From positions 1-64,000 of the forward strand of contig CALURT010000011.1 of NCBI GenBank assembly GCA_944323245.1: a stretch of DNA of 64,000 bases, given 5' to 3'. The stretch is from an uncultured Bacteroidales bacterium. GTDB lineage: Bacteria; Bacteroidota; Bacteroidia; Bacteroidales; UBA932. Of this stretch, positions 36,462 through 45,921 are shown piece by piece. How positions within the stretch are numbered: the stretch's first letter is position 1; the number at the start of each line of letters is the position of its first letter. Made by a program: the position numbers and the translations under genes. The notes below the pieces were generated by a model that saw only the letters and a list, made by a program, of their open reading frames with translations, did no database searches and was not told the DNA's origin.

Positions 36462-37130
36462 ATGACTTTTATGGAGAAAAAAGGCATCATATTGTATATA
36501 CACGGAATGGGCGGAGGGGGAGACAGCCGCATTCCTTCCATTTTGAGCGGGCACATCGATGAATGTTCCGATGGACTGCGCCGTTACGAGGTGGTGGCCA
36601 GGACGTATTCCTTCGATCCGGATACGGCATGGAAACAGATATGTTCATGGGTGGAGGAACTCGGTCCGGAACTCGTGATAGGGGAATCCCTCGGTTCGCT
36701 GAACGCCATGAAAATAAGCGGTCTGCCGCATATTTTCGTATCGCCGTCCATAAACGCTCCCGTATATCTCGGATATTTCGCTTTCGTCGCTCTGATACCC
36801 GGAATAAAACAGCTTTTCGAACGGATTTACAGGCCTAAGCCGGGAGACAGGCAGCAGCCCGATTTCTCTTTCAAGGTTTTGAGGAAATACCGGACTCTGC
36901 GTCGTGAAGCCTTGCAGAACAGTCCGGAAAACGGAAGCAGGGACGGATTTTTCGCTTTTTTCGGGACGAAAGACCATTACAGGAAAAGCGGAATAGTCAG
37001 CATAAGGACTTACAGGAAATATTTCGGTGATACATTCCAAATATATGAAGGAACGCATTTTATGGAAGAAGAATTCATCCTCTCGATGCTCATCCCGAAA
37101 ATCCGTGAAATTCTCGCCTCAGGCAAATAG
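36462..37130 (+). CDS. YqiA/YcfP-like alpha/beta-hydrolase
   Basis: This 222-residue cytoplasmic alpha/beta-hydrolase of the YqiA/YcfP esterase type has a start strand with an oxyanion-loop motif (IILYIHGMGGGGDSR). The nucleophile elbow GESLGS is near residue 70, a likely acid Asp is in GTKDHYRKSG, and the likely catalytic His is in EGTHFMEEEF. The substrate is unknown. The ATG at 36471 (MEKKGIIL) is an alternative start because the promoter is so close. It is followed after 9 bases by the metallophosphoesterase. Confidence 0.83.
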   Translation: MTFMEKKGIILYIHGMGGGGDSRIPSILSGHIDECSDGLRRYEVVARTYSFDPDTAWKQICSWVEELGPELVIGESLGSLNAMKISGLPHIFVSPSINAPVYLGYFAFVALIPGIKQLFERIYRPKPGDRQQPDFSFKVLRKYRTLRREALQNSPENGSRDGFFAFFGTKDHYRKSGIVSIRTYRKYFGDTFQIYEGTHFMEEEFILSMLIPKIREILASGK

Positions 37131-37139
37131 ACATCGGTT

Positions 37140-38129
37140 ATGGAAATAGGATTCAGTCTGACAATAATAGCAGTGACGGAAGCCGTCGTCCTGATTCTGC
37201 TGTGCGCCGCAGCCGGGATCATGACCCTTTTCGGCGTGAAATTCAGGAAAGTTTTCCTGTGGGGACTCATCAGCCTTGCCGTACCGCCGTTGGCTATTCT
37301 GTACGGCCATGTCGTTGAAATCAACCGGGTTAAAGTCAGGAACGTTGAAATTGTTTCCGAAAGACTGCCGGAAGCATTTGACGGATACAGGATTGCACAG
37401 ATCTCTGATCTGCACCTCCTTTCTTTCGAGGACAGACATGACAGGCTTGCGGAATTCATTGATAAGGTAAATTCCATGAGCCCCGACGTCATCGTTTTCA
37501 GCGGAGACCTCGTGACCTATTCTCCGGAAGAGACTGCGGGCTTTGAAGACATACTGTCGGCTCTGAATGCTCCGGACGGGGTTTATTCTGTCCTTGGAAA
37601 CCACGATTACTGCATTTACAACGACGACATTCCCGAAGACATGAAAGCCGCGGCCGCAGCCGAGGTTGCACGAAGGCAGGAGAAATTCGGCTGGGACGTG
37701 CTCATGAATGAGAATGTGGAGATAGAAAGGACTTCCGAAACGGGGGATACATCCTCCATAGTGATTGCCGGGATAGAAAATACGTCCGCATCCCCTCATT
37801 TCCCTTCGCACGGGGATTTGGATGCTGCGATGGAAGGGGTTGACGGGCGGTTCTGCATTCTTGCGAGCCACGATCCGACGTATTGGAGGGAGGCATTGAA
37901 AAAATACCCCGACATAGATCTGACCTTGTCGGGGCATACTCATGCCATGCAGCTTTCCGTATTCGGCATTTCACCGAGCCGCCTGCTGTTCAGGGAATAC
38001 AGAGGCCTTTATTCCGAAGGCGGAAACCGTCTGTATGTGAATATCGGACTCGGGGAAACGGCAATCCTGTCACGCATTGGGGCACCTCCCGAGATTACAC
38101 TCATCGAATTGACCTGCGGCAGGCAATAA
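37140..38129 (+). CDS. Membrane-anchored metallophosphoesterase (YkuE-like)
   Basis: This 329-residue protein has two N-terminal membrane helices (about residues 8-30 and 38-56) followed by a calcineurin-type phosphoesterase domain. Metal ligands can be read in ISDLHLL, FSGDLV, LGNHDY, ASHDPTYW and SGHTHAMQ. Related proteins include UDP-2,3-diacylglucosamine-type and YkuE lipid-linked phosphoesterases, but the substrate here is not evident. It forms a pair with the esterase. Confidence 0.9.
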   Translation: MEIGFSLTIIAVTEAVVLILLCAAAGIMTLFGVKFRKVFLWGLISLAVPPLAILYGHVVEINRVKVRNVEIVSERLPEAFDGYRIAQISDLHLLSFEDRHDRLAEFIDKVNSMSPDVIVFSGDLVTYSPEETAGFEDILSALNAPDGVYSVLGNHDYCIYNDDIPEDMKAAAAAEVARRQEKFGWDVLMNENVEIERTSETGDTSSIVIAGIENTSASPHFPSHGDLDAAMEGVDGRFCILASHDPTYWREALKKYPDIDLTLSGHTHAMQLSVFGISPSRLLFREYRGLYSEGGNRLYVNIGLGETAILSRIGAPPEITLIELTCGRQ

Positions 38130-38209
38130 GTCCGATAATTCCGCAGACCCGGTTACAAAGAGGACCTTGCGGTGTCCATTGGCCGTACGGAATCCTGATT
38201 CCGGTGTTT

Positions 38210-39412
38210 TCAGATGGTCCTTCCAGGGTACTGCTTCAATCCTTCTTCAAGACATTTCAGGGCCTTTTCCATTTCCGGAATTTCGAGCACGTATGCGATA
38301 CGGGCATGGTTCAGGCCTTTGCCAGGCGTCTTGTAGAACGAAGCCGCCGGCGTCACCATGGTGGTTTCGTTGTCAAGACGGAAGGTTTCGAGCATCCATC
38401 TTGCGAAATTTTCGGTATTGTCCACCGGAAGTTCGGCCACAGTATAGAAGGCGCCCATAGGCATAGGGGTAAACACGCCCGGAATCTGGTTCAGACGGTT
38501 TATCATGTAGTTCCTCCTCTTGATGTACTCTTCACGGACATCCCTGAAATATTCCTTCGGCGTGTCAAGGGCGCCGATTGCCGCATGCTGGCCGAGGACA
38601 GGAGGGCAGAGACGGGCCTGTGCGTATTTCATGGCGGCCGTCATAACGTCCTTGTTGTGCGAGACGATGCATCCGATACGGGCTCCGCAGAGATTGTATC
38701 GTTTTGACACTGAATCCACAAGAATCACGTTCTGTCCGAGATCCGGAATGTTCATCGCAGAGAAATGCGGCTCGTCCGTATAGCAGAATTCCCTGTAGAC
38801 TTCGTCGGAAATGAGGAAAAGATCATGCCTGCGGGCCACATCTCCGAGAGCGAGCATGCTTTCCTTGGAATACAGAGTACCCGTAGGATTGCCCGGATTG
38901 CATATCAGGATGGCCTTGGTCCTGTCGGTGATGGCCTTTTCGAATTCTGATATGTCAGGGACCTGGAATCCCTTCCTTATGTCGGTAGGAATAGCCTTAA
39001 GGCTGATTCCGTTCATGTATGCGAATGTATTGTAATTGGTGTAGAACGGTTCGAGGACGATGACTTCGTCTCCTTCGTTGCAGGTGATTTCCAATGCCAT
39101 GTTGACACCTTCGCTGCCTGCGACGGTCACGATGATTTCAGACACGTCGATGTCTATGCCGATACCTTTATAATATCTGTTGACAAGGCCTTCCCTCAAT
39201 TCGATGAGTCCTGCGGAATTGCTGTAGGAGACGTTTCTCATTTTCAGGTTCCTGACAGCCTCCAATGCGCAGTCCGGAGAAGTGATGTCAGGCTGGCCTA
39301 TGTTCAGATGATACACCTTCACGCCCTGTTTCTTCGCAGCGTCTGCCAAAGGTACGAGTTTCCTGATAGCCGAAGCCGGCATTTTCCGGGCTTTGAAAGA
39401 AATACTTGCCAT
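38210..39412 (-). CDS. PLP-dependent aminotransferase, class I/II
   Basis: This 400-residue fold-type I aminotransferase resembles aspartate/aromatic aminotransferases. The PLP lysine is in VDSVSKRYNLCGARIG (about residue 231); the cofactor-binding ICNPGNPTGTLY is also present, as is EVYREFCY. The N-terminus MASISFKARKMPASAIRKL matches the Bacteroidetes branch. The substrate is probably aspartate or another dicarboxylic or aromatic amino acid. The start at 39412 is used because the in-frame upstream Met overlaps the promoter. Confidence 0.92.
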   Translation of the reverse strand: MASISFKARKMPASAIRKLVPLADAAKKQGVKVYHLNIGQPDITSPDCALEAVRNLKMRNVSYSNSAGLIELREGLVNRYYKGIGIDIDVSEIIVTVAGSEGVNMALEITCNEGDEVIVLEPFYTNYNTFAYMNGISLKAIPTDIRKGFQVPDISEFEKAITDRTKAILICNPGNPTGTLYSKESMLALGDVARRHDLFLISDEVYREFCYTDEPHFSAMNIPDLGQNVILVDSVSKRYNLCGARIGCIVSHNKDVMTAAMKYAQARLCPPVLGQHAAIGALDTPKEYFRDVREEYIKRRNYMINRLNQIPGVFTPMPMGAFYTVAELPVDNTENFARWMLETFRLDNETTMVTPAASFYKTPGKGLNHARIAYVLEIPEMEKALKCLEEGLKQYPGRTI

Positions 39413-39452
39413 AAACGTTAGATTTTTAGATTTGTTAATTTCGTAAACCGAG

Positions 39453-39460
39453 CAAATGTA
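39453..39460 (-). promoter_or_regulatory. Promoter -7 element for the aminotransferase
   Basis: TACATTTG on the minus strand lies 40 bases before the ATG at 39412. Confidence 0.65.
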
Positions 39461-39529
39461 CAACTTTTTTAATCTTCGTGCAAGAGGAAATTATCTCGAT
39501 ATTTCTTGTAGGAAATGGATAGAATTATT

Positions 39530-39537
39530 TACCTTTG
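39530..39537 (+). promoter_or_regulatory. Promoter -7 element for glnN
   Basis: TACCTTTG (TAnnTTTG) lies 29 bases before the ATG. Confidence 0.68.
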
Positions 39538-39566
39538 CGTGGATTTAATCAAAACGGGCAAAACAA

Positions 39567-41741
39567 ATGGCGACTTTCAGGCAAAGAGCTTTGGATGAGG
39601 CTGCGACACATCATCCGGAAAGATTCTATGAAGAAAAGGGTCCGGTCTCGGGATATTTCGGCCGGAATGTTTTCAGTTTGGACAAGATGAGGGGTTATGT
39701 ATCCCAGCAGGCCTACGAAGCGGTACTGTCGGCAGTGAAATTCGGAGAAAAGATAGACAGGGGAGTGGCGAACGAGATCGCATCAGGCATGAAAGCCTGG
39801 GCCACGGAGATGGGCGCTACCCACTATACCCATCTTTTCCAGCCTCTTACGGACTCTACGGCTGAAAAACACGAGGCGTTTATTTCCGTGAAGGACGGAA
39901 AACCTTTCGAAAGATTCAACGGAAGCGCCCTCGTGCAGCAGGAGCCTGACGCATCGAGTTTCCCGAACGGAGGATTGAGGAACACTTTCGAGGCACGCGG
40001 TTACTCGGCATGGGATCCATCCTCGCCGGTGTTCATCCTCGACGGTACCCTGTGCATTCCTTCGGTGTTCGTGGCCTATACTGGCGAAGCCTTGGATACC
40101 AAGGTTCCCAATCTGAAATCGCTGCAGGCACTGAATGATGCGGCCACAAGCGTTGCCTCCCTTTTCGACAGCAGCGTCAAGAGCGTACATGTCAATCTCG
40201 GCATCGAACAGGAATATTTCCTCGTGGACGAGTCCCTTTATAATGCAAGGCCGGACTTGGTGCTCTGCAACAGGACGGTCATAGGCCATACTTCGGCCAA
40301 GGACCAGCAGCTCGAAGACCATTATTTCGGAGCGATACCATCGAAGGTGAGCGCTTTCATGAAGGATTTCGAGACCGAGGCGTACAAACTCGGCATCCTC
40401 CTTCAGACGCGGCACAACGAGGTGGCCCCCAACCAGTTCGAATGCGCTCCGGTATTCTGCGATGCTGTTACGGCCATAGACCAGAACATGATGCTCATGA
40501 TTCTAATGCAGAAAGTGGCCGAAAAACACCATCTCAAGGTCATATTCCACGAGAAACCTTTCGACGGGGTGAACGGCTCCGGCAAGCATTGCAACTGGTC
40601 GATAGTCACCGATACGGGAGTGAACCTGCTTTCTCCGGGCAAGACTCCGAACAAGAACCTGCAGTTCCTGTCGTTCTACGCATCCGTGATAAAGGCTGTC
40701 CACGACCACGACTACCTGCTGATGGCAAGCATAGCGACATTGAGCAATTCATACAGGCTCGGAGGCAACGAAGCCCCGCCTGCCGTCATGTCCGTCTTCT
40801 CCGGCTCTACACTATATAATATATTCAGTGCAATAGAGAACATGCAGGACCCGCAGGAGGAGAAAACGGATATGGAGTCCATCAAGATCGTCAGGTCCGT
40901 ACCGGAAATATTCCCCGACAATACGGACAGGAACAGGACTTCGCCGTTTGCGTTTACCGGCAACAGGTTCGAATTCAGGGCAGTAGGCTCATCCGTCAAT
41001 GTCGGTTCGGCGATATACGTACTCAATACCATTGTGGCTGAAAGCCTTGTGAACTTCAGGAAGCGCGTTGACGAACTCATGGCGTCGGGAGAGGAGCTTT
41101 CAAAGGCGGTTATGACAGTTATCAGGGAATTTTCCATTGCTGCGAAAAACGTGATGTTCGAAGGCAACGGCTACAGTCGGGAATGGGAAAAGGAAGCCGG
41201 GAAAAGAGGCTTGAGGGCCATCAGGAATGTTCCGGAGGCATACGAAGTGTTCAGGGAAAAGGCAACGGTGGACATGTTTTCCAACCTCGGGGTCCTCGCT
41301 CCTAACGAATTGGAGGCAAGATACGAGATACTCAACGAGACATACGTCAAGAAACTGCAGATAGAGGCCCGTGTAATCGGGGACATCTGTCTCAATCATG
41401 TCCTTCCGGCTGCGGTCAAGTATCAGAACATCCTCATAGAGAACGTAAAGGGCGTGAAGGAGATTTTCGGAAACGAATATTCCGAGCTCTGTGCATCCGA
41501 ATTCGCCACGCTGAAAAAAATATCATCGTATATCAACAGGATATCCTTGGACGTCGAAGCCCTTGTAGAGGCCCGGAAGAAAGCCAATGCCATTCCTGAC
41601 ATCGCTCTCCGTGCGAAAATGTACTCCAAGGACGTGAAGGATATGATGGACAAGGTCAGAGACAGCGCCGACCATCTTGAAATGCTTATTGACGATGAAA
41701 TGTGGCCGTTGCCGAAATACCGTGAACTGCTGTTTTTGTAA
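39567..41741 (+). CDS. glnN: Glutamine synthetase, type III
   Basis: GSIII condenses ammonia and glutamate. The 724 residues are typical of this long dodecameric class, the main glutamine synthetase of Bacteroidetes. Visible motifs are the GSIII N-terminal block HYTHLFQPLTDSTAEKHEAF, metal and ATP residues in GIEQEYFLVD and RHNEVAPNQFECAP, and HCNWSIVTD in the active centre. It starts a plus-strand run with three further genes. The short gap to the next gene (6 bases) implies that the downstream lipoprotein is cotranscribed. Confidence 0.97.
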   Translation: MATFRQRALDEAATHHPERFYEEKGPVSGYFGRNVFSLDKMRGYVSQQAYEAVLSAVKFGEKIDRGVANEIASGMKAWATEMGATHYTHLFQPLTDSTAEKHEAFISVKDGKPFERFNGSALVQQEPDASSFPNGGLRNTFEARGYSAWDPSSPVFILDGTLCIPSVFVAYTGEALDTKVPNLKSLQALNDAATSVASLFDSSVKSVHVNLGIEQEYFLVDESLYNARPDLVLCNRTVIGHTSAKDQQLEDHYFGAIPSKVSAFMKDFETEAYKLGILLQTRHNEVAPNQFECAPVFCDAVTAIDQNMMLMILMQKVAEKHHLKVIFHEKPFDGVNGSGKHCNWSIVTDTGVNLLSPGKTPNKNLQFLSFYASVIKAVHDHDYLLMASIATLSNSYRLGGNEAPPAVMSVFSGSTLYNIFSAIENMQDPQEEKTDMESIKIVRSVPEIFPDNTDRNRTSPFAFTGNRFEFRAVGSSVNVGSAIYVLNTIVAESLVNFRKRVDELMASGEELSKAVMTVIREFSIAAKNVMFEGNGYSREWEKEAGKRGLRAIRNVPEAYEVFREKATVDMFSNLGVLAPNELEARYEILNETYVKKLQIEARVIGDICLNHVLPAAVKYQNILIENVKGVKEIFGNEYSELCASEFATLKKISSYINRISLDVEALVEARKKANAIPDIALRAKMYSKDVKDMMDKVRDSADHLEMLIDDEMWPLPKYRELLFL

Positions 41742-41747
41742 CACAAG

Positions 41748-43016
41748 ATGAACAGGAACCATATTTTTACGATACTGATATTGTCTGCACTTGTTGCTGT
41801 TTCCTGCGGGAGAAAGGCTGAAGAGCCTGATGCCCGGTCTTGCCCGTATGTGGTCCAGGTTCTGTCCGACACGTCATCGACGGGATACCAGGTCCTGTCC
41901 GCATACGACGATGCCGATGTGTCCGGTGTCATATCGGTAATCGGACCCCTTGCCGAAACCGCCGTGCTGACGGAGGCCCTTCTGCGTTCCGACAGATTCG
42001 ACAATATCGACGGCAGAATGCGTCCTGACAGTCTTCCCGACTTTGCAGGAGAGACCATATCCGCTTTCTTTGATCTTGCGAATGCTCCATATTACGGGTA
42101 TTTCAGATCCATGAACGAGGACTATGTCAGGGAAATTGCTGCAGAATCCGCAGTGGAGGCAGTCAACGGCCGCTGCTACGCCAACCCTTTCGACCATGAA
42201 GGCAAGACGGAGAAAAGGAAGGCCAAGGCGATAATGTTCTCCTCGTCACTGATGTCGGGATACGGATATGACGATGTCCGCATGCTTTTCGAGGAGTCAG
42301 GCAAGGAAATCTGCGTTATTGCACCCCTCCAGTCGGTTTTCGGAGATATTTTCAGCAGGCATGACGATGTCTCGGCGATAGGCGTATGGGCGGACATAGA
42401 AACCATAGCATCAGGTGTTTACGGACTTGTATCGGAAAAGGAGGCGGAAAAGTACGGCGCAGGAGAGAATTTCAGATGCGTGTGCCTTTCTCCTGAATTT
42501 ACGGGAAATCCGGATGCGGATCTGAGAAAATATTTGGACATGTATGCCGCCTCGGGACATGACGAAAGGCTCGATGCCGTCATCATCGATGATTTCACGA
42601 AACATGCGTATGCCGATTCCCTTAATGCGGCGTTCTCAAGGCTTCTCCTGTCGGACAGTCCCGAATCGGACAGGTACAGGCTGTCGGTGTCCGGAAACTT
42701 CGGATTCATCAGTCCTGTGGAGACTATGGCGGCGGACTGCTACGAATATCTGCGTGAGAAAAACAGGTTTACACATGAAATAGCGTATCCGGCAGCCGAA
42801 GGCTACATGACGGTTCCGGTTTACAGTCCGGGCGTGCAGAACCTTGACGAAAACGGATTCTTCAAGGACGAATACAAGTACGACAGGGCTGCGGACTCCG
42901 GAAAGCGGACAGTCAAGACAATCCCGTTCAAGGAGAGATACCTTCCCGACGACGCTCCGCAAATCGACTCGATAGCACCCTTAACATACAAAAGACTTTT
43001 CCATGTATATAAGTAA
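41748..43016 (+). CDS. Hypothetical lipoprotein
   Basis: This 422-residue protein has a lipoprotein signal peptide (lipobox AVSC, Cys at residue 20). I do not recognise the rest. It has alternating beta/alpha segments (VISVIGPLAETAVLTEALL, AIMFSSSLMSGYGYDDVRML, LDAVIIDDFTKHAYAD) reminiscent of a two-lobed periplasmic-binding-protein-like fold, but no defining motif. It sits between glnN and a 3'-5' exonuclease, within a few bases of each, so its expression is tied to nitrogen assimilation by position only. Confidence 0.8.
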   Translation: MNRNHIFTILILSALVAVSCGRKAEEPDARSCPYVVQVLSDTSSTGYQVLSAYDDADVSGVISVIGPLAETAVLTEALLRSDRFDNIDGRMRPDSLPDFAGETISAFFDLANAPYYGYFRSMNEDYVREIAAESAVEAVNGRCYANPFDHEGKTEKRKAKAIMFSSSLMSGYGYDDVRMLFEESGKEICVIAPLQSVFGDIFSRHDDVSAIGVWADIETIASGVYGLVSEKEAEKYGAGENFRCVCLSPEFTGNPDADLRKYLDMYAASGHDERLDAVIIDDFTKHAYADSLNAAFSRLLLSDSPESDRYRLSVSGNFGFISPVETMAADCYEYLREKNRFTHEIAYPAAEGYMTVPVYSPGVQNLDENGFFKDEYKYDRAADSGKRTVKTIPFKERYLPDDAPQIDSIAPLTYKRLFHVYK

Positions 43017-43608
43017 TATTTCACAGGACGAACTTCAGAAATTGGATTTTATCACCTTTCAGGGTAAAATCAAGGTAATAGACAGTTCAGGGCCGGATTT
43101 CGACAGAGCCGTGAAATATCTTCGTACACAGAAGGTCATAGGGTTCGATACTGAAACCAGACCGTGCTTTTCCGCATCCCAGCCGAGATACGGGGTCTCG
43201 CTGCTTCAGCTTTCAGGGGCGGAAAAGGCTTTTTTGTTCAGAATCAAGCTTCTCGGGATGCACAGGAGGTTGTGCAACATCCTCGCAGACGAGAAAATCA
43301 TAAAGGTGGGAGCGGCAGTAAACGATGACATAAAGGGCCTTCAGAGATATGCCGGCTTCACGCCGAAATCTTTCGTAGACCTTCAGAAAATAGTCGGGGA
43401 TTACGGGATAAGGGACAAAAGCGTGAAGAAAATGTCTGCCATTATCCTCGGTTACAAAATCTCCAAGACACAGCAGCTGTCCAACTGGGAAGCGGAAGTG
43501 CTTTCCGAATCCCAGGAAAAGTACGCCGCAACCGACGCATGGGTATGCAGGGAGATGTATCTGCGCCTGATGAAGTCGGAAAAAACAGTTCCCGTACAAT
43601 CAGAATAA
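43003..43608 (+). CDS. 3'-5' exonuclease (DEDDy, RNase D-like)
   Basis: This 201-residue nuclease domain stands alone. The DEDDy residues are visible: Asp and Glu in VIGFDTETRP (about residue 47), Asp in AAVNDDIKGLQRY, and Tyr/Asp in EKYAATDAWVCREMYLRL. There are no HRDC domains, so it is a short RNase D / WRN-exonuclease-like protein acting on RNA or DNA 3' ends. The start overlaps the lipoprotein gene by 14 bases. Confidence 0.92.
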   Translation: MYISNISQDELQKLDFITFQGKIKVIDSSGPDFDRAVKYLRTQKVIGFDTETRPCFSASQPRYGVSLLQLSGAEKAFLFRIKLLGMHRRLCNILADEKIIKVGAAVNDDIKGLQRYAGFTPKSFVDLQKIVGDYGIRDKSVKKMSAIILGYKISKTQQLSNWEAEVLSESQEKYAATDAWVCREMYLRLMKSEKTVPVQSE

Positions 43609-43618
43609 TCCGTAAGAC

Positions 43619-44821
43619 ATGATCAAGGTCATATTGAAAAAGGGGAGGGAAGACTCCGTCCTGCGTTTCCATCCGTGGGTATTTTCCGGGGCCATTGCAG
43701 AAGTACAGGGACATCCCGATGAGGGGGATGTGGTCGCAGTGCATTCTTCCGACGGGAAATTCCTTGCTGCAGGACACTGGCAGATAGGTTCCATCGCTGT
43801 AAGGATTCTCAGTTTCAACGCCGACGCTCTCAGGCCGGACTTCTACGGGGAAATGCTGTCCCGCGCTTTCGCCATGCGCCGTTCTTTCGGCATAGAGACG
43901 GATTCGCCGGGAAGGGAGACGAACTGCTATCGTCTCGTTCACGGGGAGGGTGACAATCTTCCAGGACTTATCATAGATTATTATGACGGGGTATGCGTCA
44001 TGCAGGCCCATTCCGTGGGAATGTTCCGCTCCCGCAGGAAAATTACCGAAGCGCTTGAAAACATATACGGCAATTCATTGAAGGCGGTTTATGACAAAAG
44101 TTCCGGGACCGCGCCGTTCAAGGCCGGGCTCGAACTTGTCGACTCGTACATGTACAGAAGACCGGATTTCAATGACGACGAACAGACAGTCATGGAAAAC
44201 GGGCACAGATTTGCCGTAAACTGGACCTCCGGGCAGAAAACGGGCTTTTTCCTCGATCAGAGGGACAACCGCCGTTTGGTGGAAATGCACTCTTCAGGGA
44301 GGAATGTACTGAACCTGTTCTGCTATACCGGCGGTTTTTCGGTATATGCGCTTGCCGGCGGGGCCTCATACGTAGAATCCGTCGACAGTTCCGCCAAGGC
44401 CGTCGGAATGGCTGAAAGGAACGTTGCCATCAACGGTTTCCCTCAGGAAAGGCACAAAAGCGTCTGCACCGATGCCATTGCATATCTGAAAGATGTTCCG
44501 GAAGGGAAGTTTGACTTGATCATAGTGGACCCGCCGGCATTTGCAAAGCACAAGGGCGCTTTGAAGAACGCCCTCAGGGCCTATCAGAGGCTCAATGCAT
44601 CGGCGATTTCCAAGGTGGCATCCGGAGGTCTCGTCTTCACGTACAGCTGCTCTCAGGTCGTGGACAGGGAGGCCTTTGCGTTGGCCGTATTTTCAGCAGC
44701 GGCCTCTACCGGACGAAGAGTGCGGATTCTCGACAGATTGGTACAGCCGGCCGACCACGCCGTGAACATCTACCACCCCGAAGGGGAGTATCTTAAAGGA
44801 TTGTTGCTGTATGTGGAGTAG
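43619..44821 (+). CDS. RlmI-like class I SAM-dependent rRNA methyltransferase
   Basis: This 400-residue protein has an N-terminal PUA domain (about residues 1-80, RFHPWVFSGAI) and a C-terminal Rossmann methyltransferase with NLFCYTGGFSVYALAGGA (SAM binding), IIVDPPAFAKHKG (motif IV) and VFTYSCSQVV (Cys of motif VI). The layout matches RlmI, which makes m5C1962 in 23S rRNA. FLDQRDNRR before the SAM motif is also family-typical. It starts 10 bases after the exonuclease and is the last gene of the glnN run. Confidence 0.92.
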   Translation: MIKVILKKGREDSVLRFHPWVFSGAIAEVQGHPDEGDVVAVHSSDGKFLAAGHWQIGSIAVRILSFNADALRPDFYGEMLSRAFAMRRSFGIETDSPGRETNCYRLVHGEGDNLPGLIIDYYDGVCVMQAHSVGMFRSRRKITEALENIYGNSLKAVYDKSSGTAPFKAGLELVDSYMYRRPDFNDDEQTVMENGHRFAVNWTSGQKTGFFLDQRDNRRLVEMHSSGRNVLNLFCYTGGFSVYALAGGASYVESVDSSAKAVGMAERNVAINGFPQERHKSVCTDAIAYLKDVPEGKFDLIIVDPPAFAKHKGALKNALRAYQRLNASAISKVASGGLVFTYSCSQVVDREAFALAVFSAAASTGRRVRILDRLVQPADHAVNIYHPEGEYLKGLLLYVE

Positions 44822-44849
44822 AAAATTTTGCAGATTCGGATTTTTTGAT

Positions 44850-44857
44850 TAATTTTG
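44850..44857 (+). promoter_or_regulatory. Promoter -7 element for tRNA-Cys
   Basis: TAATTTTG (TAnnTTTG) lies 17 bases before the mature tRNA 5' end. Confidence 0.65.
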
Positions 44858-44874
44858 CAATCTTCTTTGAAAAA

Positions 44875-44945
44875 GGTGCTATGGCCGAGTGGTTAGGCAA
44901 TGGTCTGCAAAACCATGCACAGCAGTTCGATTCTGCTTGGCACCT
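44875..44945 (+). tRNA. tRNA-Cys (anticodon GCA)
   Basis: The acceptor stem is GGTGCTA / TGGCACC. The anticodon stem ATGGT / ACCAT encloses loop CTGCAAA with anticodon GCA. The T-stem AGCAG / CTGCT encloses TTCGATT. The discriminator is T and no CCA is encoded. A single isolated tRNA gene. Confidence 0.96.
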
Positions 44946-44989
44946 CGACTTATTGGTTATTAGTTTTAGTGTTATTATGTGGTTAGTAT

Positions 44990-45032
44990 GAGGGGTCCCC
45001 ACGTGAGTGGCGATGACCTCTTTCGTTTTTTT
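44990..45032 (+). terminator. Probable terminator after tRNA-Cys
   Basis: GAGGGGTC pairs with GACCTC (two-base bulge) and is followed by TTTCGTTTTTTT. It lies between tRNA-Cys and the DUF3467 gene. Confidence 0.55.
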
Positions 45033-45057
45033 ATGACCTCAATGCAGTAAAGATATT

Positions 45058-45375
45058 ATGGAAAGCAACGACAACAAGGAAAAATTCAGTTTCAACATCA
45101 AGCAGGACGTGGCTTCAGGCTCGTACTCGAATCTTACCATCATCACGCATTCGGCTGCGGAATTCATCTTCGACTTCGCTACAATGCTTCCCGGACTTGC
45201 AAAACCGGAGATTACGAACCGTATTCTGATGAACCCTGAAAACGCCAAGAAACTTCTTCTCGCCTTGCAGGACAATATCAGCAAATACGAGTCCCATTTC
45301 GGCCCTATCAAGTTTTCCGAAGGGCCTAAGATGACTTTCCCTCTCGGCGGTCTCGGGAACGGTGCTAAATCCTGA
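45058..45375 (+). CDS. DUF3467 family protein
   Basis: This small 105-residue protein has the family pattern YSNLTIITHSAAEFIFDFA, ITNRILMNPENAKKLLLAL and a Gly-rich end. The family is widespread in Bacteroidetes and other phyla, its function is unknown, and the sequence looks like a small single-domain cytoplasmic protein. It starts 25 bases after the terminator-like element and lies 14 bases before kdsC. No clear promoter is visible in that short gap. Confidence 0.87.
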   Translation: MESNDNKEKFSFNIKQDVASGSYSNLTIITHSAAEFIFDFATMLPGLAKPEITNRILMNPENAKKLLLALQDNISKYESHFGPIKFSEGPKMTFPLGGLGNGAKS

Positions 45376-45389
45376 CAACGGACAAGGCA

Positions 45390-45917
45390 ATGGATGAGGT
45401 TTTCAAGAAGATAAGGGCTTTCGCCTTCGATGTGGACGGAGTGCTTACCGACGGTGGCATATTGGCCGATCTTGACGGTGAGCTGTTCAGGACCTTCGAT
45501 TCGAAGGACGGGTTCGCCATCAGGATGGCATATATGAAGGGTTTTCCCGTGGCTATCATTACCGGAGGCCGTTCGGAAAGCATCCGCAAGAGGTTTCTGA
45601 CCTGCGGGGTCAAATCCGAGGACGTGTATCTCGGGTCTCGGGACAAGATAGAGGATTTCGACGATTTCTGCTCACGTTACGGGCTTGCACCGGAAGATGT
45701 CATGTATTTCGGGGATGATCTTCCGGACATTCCGGTCATGGTCAAGTGCGGATGCGGTGTCAGCCCGTCAGATGCCGTACCGGATGTCAGGGAAATCGCA
45801 GACTTCGTTTCCCCTTTTCCCGGAGGCAGGGGATGCGTGCGCCATGCAGTGGAAAGCGTACTTAAGGCACAAGGAAAATGGGCCCTGGATGTCGGAGTCT
45901 ACAAGGCAAAGTTCTGA
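45390..45917 (+). CDS. kdsC: 3-deoxy-D-manno-octulosonate-8-phosphate phosphatase (KdsC-type HAD)
   Basis: This 175-residue capless HAD phosphatase releases KDO from KDO 8-phosphate for the lipopolysaccharide inner core. Motif I is FDVDGVLTDG (nucleophile Asp14, acid Asp16), motif II is IITGGRSE, and motif IV is YFGDDLPDIPVM. Length and absence of a cap fit KdsC. It is followed by maf after 4 bases. Confidence 0.93.
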   Translation: MDEVFKKIRAFAFDVDGVLTDGGILADLDGELFRTFDSKDGFAIRMAYMKGFPVAIITGGRSESIRKRFLTCGVKSEDVYLGSRDKIEDFDDFCSRYGLAPEDVMYFGDDLPDIPVMVKCGCGVSPSDAVPDVREIADFVSPFPGGRGCVRHAVESVLKAQGKWALDVGVYKAKF

Positions 45918-45921
45918 ACCG

